NCBI GenBank assembly: GCA_005879805.1
Contig: VBKL01000105.1
Location: 1 to 48,708, forward strand
DNA from: Deltaproteobacteria bacterium
GTDB taxonomy: Bacteria > Myxococcota > Myxococcia > Myxococcales > 40CM-4-68-19
Direction: 5' to 3'
Length of the DNA: 48,708 bases
Within the stretch, counting starts at the first letter, position 1. Each line of letters begins with the position of its first letter. This document shows, piece after piece, positions 43,954 to 48,708 of this stretch. The position numbers and the translations under genes were made by a program. Below the pieces are notes generated by a model that saw only the letters and a program-made list of their open reading frames with translations, was not told the DNA's origin and ran no database searches.

Positions 43954-44696
43954 TGCCTCTGTGCGCGTGCGCCTCCGCCCGGACCCGGCCGATCTCCGCC
44001 GTTTCGAACGCCAGCGCCGCTCCGCCCGCGGAACGCACGCACGACATCCACGACGGCGTCTTCCACGAGATCCGTCCGGGGGAGACGCTGTATCGCGTCG
44101 CCCGTGCGTACGGTGTCTCCGTCGAGGATCTCCGGGCCGAGAACGGAATCTCCGATCCGGCGCAGCTCGCCACGGGGTCCCTCCTCTTCGTTCCGCGAGC
44201 CGAGCGCACGGTGGAAGTGGTCGCCGCCGCGGCCGCGCAGGCGAAGATCGAGGCTCGTCCGCCGCGGCGCGCGCAGCCGTCGCAGATTCCCCGTGCAGGA
44301 TCGGGGACGCTCGATCCGGCTGCGCATGGCGAGCCCCTCGCCTGGCCCCTGCGCGGCGTACTCGTCTCCGCCTTCGGGATGCGCGATCGCGAGCAGCACG
44401 AGGGGATCGATCTCGCGGCGCCCGAGGGCACGCCGGTGCTCGCCGCCGCGGCGGGAAAGGTCTTGTTCGTCGGCGAACAGCGCGGCTACGGGAAGATCGT
44501 CCTCGTCGGTCACGAGGGCGGGCTCGTCACCATCTACGCCCACAACGCGGACAACCTGGTCGAGCTGGGCCAGCCGGTCTCACGCGGCCAGCGCATCGCG
44601 CGCGTCGGCCGGAGCGGGAACGCGACCGGCCCTCATCTTCATTTCGAAGTACGCGTCGGGACGCGGCCCCGCGATCCGCTCGGGTTCCTCCGCTAG
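43920..44696 (+). CDS. LysM/M23 peptidase, NlpD-like lipoprotein
   Basis: A 258-residue lipoprotein-like protein. I favour the GTG at 43920, with GAGGAG upstream and a signal ending MPLCAC, because a start at the ATG at 43953 leaves too short a signal. A LysM domain (FHEIRPGETLYRVARAYGVS, then LRAENGIS) is followed by a linker and an M23 peptidase domain with HEGIDLAAPEG (His-x3-Asp) and HLHFEVRVG (HxH). Both zinc-site motifs are intact, unlike degenerate NlpD of E. coli, so it may be an active murein endopeptidase. It overlaps surE and acts at the cell wall. Confidence 0.9.
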   Translation: MGATRALAFAVMPLCACASARTRPISAVSNASAAPPAERTHDIHDGVFHEIRPGETLYRVARAYGVSVEDLRAENGISDPAQLATGSLLFVPRAERTVEVVAAAAAQAKIEARPPRRAQPSQIPRAGSGTLDPAAHGEPLAWPLRGVLVSAFGMRDREQHEGIDLAAPEGTPVLAAAAGKVLFVGEQRGYGKIVLVGHEGGLVTIYAHNADNLVELGQPVSRGQRIARVGRSGNATGPHLHFEVRVGTRPRDPLGFLR

Positions 44697-44964
44697 GGCG
44701 GTCCGGTACGGCGACGGAAGTCCTGTATGTGGGGGTGCAGAGAGAGCGGGTGGATGTGTGGTGTGAACTTCCGTTGTGGTTGCAATTTGCCGTGCGCAAA
44801 GCGGATTTCGTTGCTTCGACGTCCGCCTGCTGGTACTAGGAAGCATCGGATTACTTCGGGAGACCGAAGGGTCCTTGGCCGTCGGTCCCTACCCCCCCTG
44901 GGACCGGCGGCTTCTTTTTTTCCCCGGCTCCCCTTCTGGCTGGCCTCGTGCGAAAAGGGCGCCC
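44697..44964 (+). other. Structured gene-free region upstream of apt (possible leader RNA)
   Basis: The longest gene-free stretch. An 8-base pair ACGGAAGT (44714-44721) / ACTTCCGT (44767-44774) could close a long stem, followed by a perfect small hairpin CTTCGG-GAGA-CCGAAG (44854-44869), then the terminator hairpin at 44878-44911. TTGCTT-N17-TACTAG with TG just upstream (44811-44839) is a weak extended -10 promoter candidate. I recognise no riboswitch family. Confidence 0.45.
44878..44921 (+). terminator. Intrinsic terminator between nlpD-like gene and apt
   Basis: A 12-base stem, GCCGTCGGTCCC (44878-44889) with GGGACCGGCGGC (44900-44911), one T-G wobble, a 10-base C-rich loop and a T-rich tail (44912-44921). 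It would end the surE/LysM-M23 transcript. As it lies 43 bases before the apt ATG, it could also attenuate apt. Confidence 0.75.
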
Positions 44965-45492
44965 ATGGCCACCGCCCTCGATCAGGTCCGCGCGCTCATC
45001 CGCGACGTTCCCGATTTCCCGCAGCCGGGGATTCTCTTCAAAGACCTGACGCCCGTGCTGGGCGACCCCGCAGCGTTCCGCGCCGTCATCGACGAGCTTT
45101 CCGCAAGGCTCCGCGGCAAGGGCTTCCACCGTATCGTGGCGATCGAGTCGCGCGGCTTCCTCTTCGGCGCCCCGCTCGCCGATCGGCTGGGCCTCGGCAT
45201 CGCCCCGATCCGAAAGCTGGGGAAGCTCCCGTACAAGACCGAGCGCGTGCAGTACGCTCTGGAGTACGGGACCGGCATCCTCGAGGCCCACGTCGACGCG
45301 GTGAAGCCGGGCGAGAAGGTGGCCATCGTGGACGATCTCCTCGCCACGGGAGGCACCGCGGCCGCGGCCGGAGAGCTGGTCCGGAAGGCGGGCGCTACCG
45401 TCGGGGCCTATCTCTTCGTCGTCGAGCTTCTCGCCTTGCACGGCCGGGAGAAGCTGCGCGGCGCCGAGGTCGACGCCCTCCTCGCGCTGTGA
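44965..45492 (+). CDS. apt: Adenine phosphoribosyltransferase
   Basis: A 175-residue phosphoribosyltransferase. The PRPP-binding loop is VAIVDDLLATGGTAAAAGEL, and the N-terminus IRDVPDFPQPGILFKDLTPV is the typical Apt hood. ESRGFLFGAPLADRLG forms the second conserved strand. It converts adenine and PRPP to AMP in purine salvage. The ATG at 44965 has an AAAGGG ribosome binding site; upstream in-frame codons would run through the terminator hairpin and are rejected. It is the only gene between that terminator and tRNA-Arg. Confidence 0.96.
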   Translation: MATALDQVRALIRDVPDFPQPGILFKDLTPVLGDPAAFRAVIDELSARLRGKGFHRIVAIESRGFLFGAPLADRLGLGIAPIRKLGKLPYKTERVQYALEYGTGILEAHVDAVKPGEKVAIVDDLLATGGTAAAAGELVRKAGATVGAYLFVVELLALHGREKLRGAEVDALLAL

Positions 45493-45539
45493 GGCGTTGA
45501 CCGGGATCCCGCTCGCTGCTACCCAGCATTTCCGGAACC

Positions 45540-45613
45540 GCCCCCATAGCTCAGGTGGATAGAGCGACGGTTTCCTAAACCGTAGGCCGCCTGTTCGAGT
45601 CAGGCTGGGGGCA
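45540..45613 (+). tRNA. tRNA-Arg (anticodon CCT)
   Basis: A 74-base cloverleaf. The acceptor is GCCCCCA/TGGGGGC, the D arm GCTC/GAGC, and the anticodon stem ACGGT/ACCGT holds the loop TTCCTAA with anticodon CCT (reads AGG). The T arm is GCCTG-TTCGAGT-CAGGC. The discriminator is A at 45613, and CCA is not encoded. All stems pair perfectly. Confidence 0.95.
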
Positions 45614-45621
45614 CTCCTTCG

Positions 45622-45756
45622 GTGGAACTGCCCTCGCCCTTCCTTCTCTCCTATGTTCTGCTCATCGACATCTGGCTCGTCGTACGCTGCGTGAAGGGGC
45701 TGAAGGCGCTCGCCGTTCGCCAACCCTATACGAAACCCGCATCCTGGATTTGGTAG
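45622..45756 (+). CDS. Possible 44-residue membrane peptide
   Basis: A GTG-started frame of 44 codons eight bases after the tRNA: hydrophobic segment FLLSYVLLIDIWLVVRCV, then a basic stretch KGLKALAVR and an aromatic end SWIW. Hydrophobic-then-basic organisation fits a small inner-membrane peptide. No ribosome binding site is visible, so it may be chance or be read from a processed transcript. Function unknown. Confidence 0.3.
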   Translation: MELPSPFLLSYVLLIDIWLVVRCVKGLKALAVRQPYTKPASWIW

Positions 45757-45768
45757 GAGAGGCTGGCG

Positions 45769-46089
45769 TCACTGTACGCACACTCCGATGCAGTCGGCGG
45801 AGCGTGGCGGGGCGCAGTCGTCCCTCGGGTCGTCGACGCAAACGCTTCCCTACGGACAGCTCCGGCCGGTCAGTCCGCCGCAGGCACCGGAGGCGCAAAC
45901 GCCAGGGCAACTCGAGCCGGCGTCAGCGTCGCAGCGAACGCGAGGGTCGAAGACGCAAACGGCCCCATCCGGGCACGAGGGGCAGGAAGGGGAATCGGAG
46001 GGGGAAGGGTTCGCGGACCGACCGCAAGAGACGAGCACGATGCAAAGCGCGCTCACCGCGAACACCTGGGCCAGGAAGCGATGCTGCAT
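45769..46089 (-). pseudogene. Cys-rich repeat lipoprotein interrupted by an in-frame TAG
   Basis: Signal peptide with lipobox LVSC (FLAQVFAVSALCIVLVSC) and two Cys-rich repeats. The first is CPDGAVCVFDPRVRCDADAG. The second, in the same frame, is CP-TAG-GSVCVDDPRDDC and ends GVCVQ at 45769. The TAG (45850-45852) falls where the first repeat has Asp. If read through, the protein has 106 residues; as it stands translation would stop after 79. The repeat makes the downstream frame clearly part of the gene. The cause (error, decay, or readthrough) cannot be settled here. Confidence 0.6.
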
Positions 46090-46120
46090 GGCAACTTCCT
46101 ACCAGAAGGTGCAGCCTTGA

Positions 46121-46657
46121 TCAGTCCAGCCGGACGACATTCAGGACGGAGCGGCCGTCGCGCTCGACTTCGATATCGATCCACCGCTCGTTCCAGGCCT
46201 TGGTCCAGACCGCGAGAAATTTCTCGGGCCTTTCGAGCGTGTGCCCGTTGATCCGCCGGATCAGGTCCCCGTTTTCGATGCCGATCCGCCGCCAGACCGA
46301 TCCCGGTTGAATCGCTGTTAGCCGGTACCCGCTCAGCATGCCGTTCGTGTAAGCGGCCACCATGCGAGCCTGGTTGTGCAGGGAGCACACCGACGACGGC
46401 GACTCCTCTCGCGCCGTATCGAGATAGTACCAGTGCCGATCGGCGCCTGCGTCCGCCGATCCGAGATCGTATTGCCCGGCCAACCGCAGGCGAGGTTCCG
46501 GCACACCGGCTGTTTGGGGCAGCCGGTACCCGATGTCCGACACCATGCAGAGGATCGGAACGACGATCGCGGTGACCACGATCCTCGCCGCGGCAAATCC
46601 TGCTGGAAAGAGCGCGAGGGCGCCGGCGATTACGCGAAAAGGACGCGCTCGAGACAT
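46121..46657 (-). CDS. Membrane-anchored PDZ-domain protein, paralogue 1
   Basis: A 178-residue protein with one N-terminal membrane helix (ALALFPAGFAAARIVVTAIV) and a C-terminal PDZ-like domain (GSVWRRIGIENGDLIRRING, FLAVWTKAWNERWIDIEVER) similar to that of GspC in type II secretion. No GspC HR domain is seen. It lies 10 bases after the paralogue upstream (46668-47258) and is presumably made with it. The two differ but align over the PDZ domain and the C-terminal LNV-aromatic/Asp end. Partner unknown. Confidence 0.78.
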   Translation of the reverse strand: MSRARPFRVIAGALALFPAGFAAARIVVTAIVVPILCMVSDIGYRLPQTAGVPEPRLRLAGQYDLGSADAGADRHWYYLDTAREESPSSVCSLHNQARMVAAYTNGMLSGYRLTAIQPGSVWRRIGIENGDLIRRINGHTLERPEKFLAVWTKAWNERWIDIEVERDGRSVLNVVRLD

Positions 46658-46667
46658 GTCGTCCGCT

Positions 46668-47258
46668 TCAGTCGAACTTGTAGACGTTGAGCGACGGCCT
46701 GCCGTTCCGCTCGAGCTCGACCTCGACGCGCCGCTGCTGGAGGAGCTTGCTGTAGATCTCGAGGGCCTGCTCCGGGCTGTCGACCTCGCGCCCGTCGACT
46801 CTACGAATCACGTCATCGGTGCGGATTCCGAGATGTGCATACACGGACTGGGGAGCGACGTCGGAGAAGCGGATTCCCTGGCAGGCGCCGTGCTCGAACA
46901 CTGGTACGGCTGTCGCCTGGTAGCTCCGGTTCTTGGAGTGCCAGCGCGATTCAGCTTCCGCCTCGCTCACGAGAAGGTGCTCGGTCTTGCGCTCGCCGGG
47001 GATCCCGGCGCCGTCGTTCCGCTCGAGAAATGCCTCCGCCGCCGGACGCTTGGATCCCGACAGGAAACTCCGGCGTGAAGGTCCGCAGCCCGAATCGCCG
47101 CTGCCGACCACGTCCTGCACGGCGCGCAGGAAGGACCCGGGCATCGCTTCCCTCACCGGGTCGACGACGATCCGTAGCGCAACGGTCGCGCCGATGATGC
47201 CGACAGGGATCAGTGCCAGAGCGCCGAGAATCACCGGGAGGGAGTGTCGACGAGGCAT
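46668..47258 (-). CDS. Membrane-anchored PDZ-domain protein, paralogue 2
   Basis: A 196-residue protein, first of the tandem pair. One N-terminal helix (SLPVILGALALIPVGIIGAT), a Ser/Gly/charged linker, then a PDZ-like domain: QSVYAHLGIRTDDVIRRVDG, ALEIYSKLLQQRRVEVELER, ending NGRPSLNVYKFD. It is the closer match to GspC's C-terminal domain. The ATG at 47258 is used; upstream codons enter the gap. The gap to the molybdoprotein gene holds no other gene. No further type II secretion gene is in the window. Confidence 0.78.
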   Translation of the reverse strand: MPRRHSLPVILGALALIPVGIIGATVALRIVVDPVREAMPGSFLRAVQDVVGSGDSGCGPSRRSFLSGSKRPAAEAFLERNDGAGIPGERKTEHLLVSEAEAESRWHSKNRSYQATAVPVFEHGACQGIRFSDVAPQSVYAHLGIRTDDVIRRVDGREVDSPEQALEIYSKLLQQRRVEVELERNGRPSLNVYKFD

Positions 47259-47420
47259 GCCCGCAGTACGAGCAAGCCGGATGCCACTCCCGAAGCCCGC
47301 GTGTTCCGAGCAGCGCGCAGCGCGGACGCCGGCGGGAACAGGACAAGCCGTCCATCGCCGAGGCCCGTCCTTTGACAATCTGGCGCAACCGCCAATCTCC
47401 GCGGAATCAAGTTGCGCCCG

Positions 47421-48227
47421 TCATACCCCCGCGAACCACTCGTACCCCTGATCCTCCCAGAACCCGCCGCTGCGAGCCGGCAGATAGATGACTTCGCTCA
47501 GGTACTTGACCATCTTGTACCCGAGCTTCACGCCCGAATAGAGCCGCACCGGCGCTCCGTGATCGGGCATCAGATCGCGGCCGTTCATCCCGTAGGCGAG
47601 GATCGACTGCGGGTGCTCGGCGCTGTCGCGGTCCCAGCAGGAGTAGTAGGGCATCCGTCCGGCCTGGGGGGCTGCGCCGGGCGCCTCCTTCGCGTCGGGT
47701 TCGTGCTCGGGCGTGTCCGAGGCCTCGGCATCGTCTGAGGCCTCGTCGTCGTCATCGTCGTCGTCTTCGGACCCCGTCGCGTCGAAGCTGCGGAACTCGA
47801 CGAACCGCGCCTTGGGATCCGCTCCCGCGATGCGCGCGATCTCGCTCAGCCGCACGCCGTGCCACGACGCAACCGCGCTCCAGCCCTCCACGCAGTAGTG
47901 CCGGACGCGGATGTCGGTCCGGGCCATCTTGCGCAAGTCGTCCACCGACAAGGAAAGCGGCCGCGCGCAGAGCCCTTTCACCTCGAGCTTCCACCCAGCG
48001 GGCGCCGACGGTACGTCGTCCGAGATGTGATAGACGGGAAACGCCTCGAGGTTCGTGAGCGTGCGCTCATCGCGGGCGAGCTTTCCCTTGCGAAAGAGCA
48101 GCCGCTGCGCCCCGTCGTTCCAGCGCTCCATCGCCCCGAGAAAGCCTTCGTGCGGTCGCTGCGGGTCGCATCCCGCCGCCCCGAGAAGCGCCGCGCCCAG
48201 GAACGTCCTGCGGCTGAAGCGGCTCAT
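47421..48227 (-). CDS. Tat-exported molybdopterin oxidoreductase, sulfite-oxidase/MsrP family, with acidic insert
   Basis: A 268-residue protein with a twin-arginine signal (SRRTFLGAALLGAAGC), so periplasmic. The molybdenum-binding Cys is in RHYCVEGWSAVASWHGVRLS (about residue 112). The cofactor region resumes with RMPYYSCWDRDS, HPQSILAYGMNG and GVKLGYKMVKYLSEVIYL. Between them is a 40-residue run of Asp, Glu, Ala and Pro (about 152-192) not usual in the family. The end matches sulfite-oxidase-type enzymes. The ATG overlaps the stop of the upstream cytochrome gene, its likely electron partner, as MsrP pairs with MsrQ. Confidence 0.88.
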   Translation of the reverse strand: MSRFSRRTFLGAALLGAAGCDPQRPHEGFLGAMERWNDGAQRLLFRKGKLARDERTLTNLEAFPVYHISDDVPSAPAGWKLEVKGLCARPLSLSVDDLRKMARTDIRVRHYCVEGWSAVASWHGVRLSEIARIAGADPKARFVEFRSFDATGSEDDDDDDDEASDDAEASDTPEHEPDAKEAPGAAPQAGRMPYYSCWDRDSAEHPQSILAYGMNGRDLMPDHGAPVRLYSGVKLGYKMVKYLSEVIYLPARSGGFWEDQGYEWFAGV

Positions 48228-48708
48228 CGGCGCTTTCCCCCGGTGAAGATCGAGGCCAGCTCTCGCGGATGCAGCGCCACGAGCACGATGTGGCCGACCG
48301 TGAACAGCGCCAGCGCGACGAGGCCGAGGAGGTGCACGGCCCTCGCTCCGTCGTAGCCGCCGAACAGCGCCGCGAGCAAGGAAAGCTGCACCGGCTTCCA
48401 GATGGCGAATCCGCTCAGCACTTCGATCACGCCGAGCGCGATCGCGGAGGTGTACGCGAGACGCTGCAGCCCGTTGTAGAGGTCCTGCTTGGGCGCGGTC
48501 CGCCGGATCCGCGCGTAGTAGAGCGCCATCTCCATCGCGTTCCGGGCATCGCGGCCCGGCAAGAATGCGCGCCGCCGCCACTCGCCGCTGCCGATGGCGT
48601 ACGCCAGGTAGACGAGGCCGTTGGCGACGAGGAACCACCCGAGACCGAAGTGGATGTGCCTCGCGCCCGCTAGCCATTCACCCGTCGTCATCCACGCAGG
48701 CGGTCTCT
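48224..48708 (-). CDS. Cytochrome b561-type membrane subunit (5' end outside window)
   Basis: The open frame continues past the right edge. Visible are HFGLGWFLVANGLVYLAYAI, ALGVIEVLSGFAIWKPVQLS and ARAVHLLGLVALALFTVGHI, membrane helices with His residues suited to haem ligation, as in b-type cytochromes that pass electrons to periplasmic molybdoenzymes. An ATG at 48691 is possible, but family members have further N-terminal helices, so the start is probably beyond 48708. The stop overlaps the molybdoprotein start by four bases. Confidence 0.8.
   Translation of the reverse strand, partial: RPPAWMTTGEWLAGARHIHFGLGWFLVANGLVYLAYAIGSGEWRRRAFLPGRDARNAMEMALYYARIRRTAPKQDLYNGLQRLAYTSAIALGVIEVLSGFAIWKPVQLSLLAALFGGYDGARAVHLLGLVALALFTVGHIVLVALHPRELASIFTGGKRR

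Noticed and set aside
44776-44964. A longer apt start at 44776
   Set aside because: The extra residues would run through the terminator hairpin and T tract; the ATG at 44965 has a ribosome binding site and the standard Apt N-terminus.
45540-45756. tRNA-Arg as an integration site for a mobile element
   Set aside because: No integrase, no second copy of the tRNA 3' end and no change of base composition in the window.
1-48708. CRISPR array, prophage or insertion sequence
   Set aside because: I saw no repeat-spacer pattern, transposase, integrase, phage structural gene or terminal inverted repeats.

Overview
The window is very GC-rich, strongly GC-biased at third codon positions, and almost completely coding. 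Gene content (an NtrY/NtrX-like pair with a sigma-54 promoter, MoxR/VWA cluster, TRAP transporter with a TatT lipoprotein, ECF sigma factor, many small lipoproteins, Omp85-like protein) suggests a Gram-negative delta-proteobacterial lineage, most likely Myxococcota (Anaeromyxobacter-like). That placement is inferred from gene content only. There are no insertion sequences, phage genes or CRISPR arrays. I see five probable frameshifts and one in-frame stop in genes that otherwise look intact, so the sequence may be a draft or metagenome assembly with residual errors.

Layout. 1-6565 (minus): five translationally coupled genes, SWIM zinc-finger protein, DUF5691, MoxR-type AAA+ ATPase, DUF5682, VWA protein (cut by the window edge). 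This is a conserved but functionally uncharacterised module and the best candidate for an undescribed system. 6606-10346: lipoprotein, ECF sigma factor with its own likely promoter and a coupled membrane protein, arginase-family protein, ferritin-like protein coupled to a tiny lipoprotein. 10412-17878: orphan MacB-like permease, a GlxA-type AraC regulator coupled to an MFS carrier, a DUF4442 hotdog protein, an MDR-type MFS protein that seems to lack two helices, and a zinc metallopeptidase.

17907-25523 (plus): sugar epimerase, then a methionine operon: ArsR-methyltransferase fusion regulator with a palindrome over its start, cobalamin-dependent methionine synthase metH, a short MetE-like protein and a flavin amine oxidase. 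25563-30564: sensor kinase and sigma-54 activator, followed by two tandem palindromes and a -24/-12 promoter in front of an Omp85/POTRA protein and a DUF4390-like protein. This looks like a complete local regulatory circuit. 30572-34729: cyclic-nucleotide-binding and SUMF1-domain proteins, then two lipoproteins.

34810-42049: HAD phosphatase, citrate synthase, a TPR protein, and a TRAP transporter split between a minus-strand DctQM fusion and plus-strand tatT-dctP. 42051-45613: DUF2804, surE plus a LysM/M23 peptidase, a structured leader with an intrinsic terminator before apt, and tRNA-Arg(CCT). 45622-48708: a possible 44-residue membrane peptide, a Cys-rich lipoprotein broken by a TAG codon, two tandem PDZ paralogues, and a Tat-exported sulfite-oxidase-type molybdoprotein with an unusual acidic insert, coupled to a b-type cytochrome cut by the right edge. 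No gene-free stretch exceeds 300 bases; the longest is 44697-44964.
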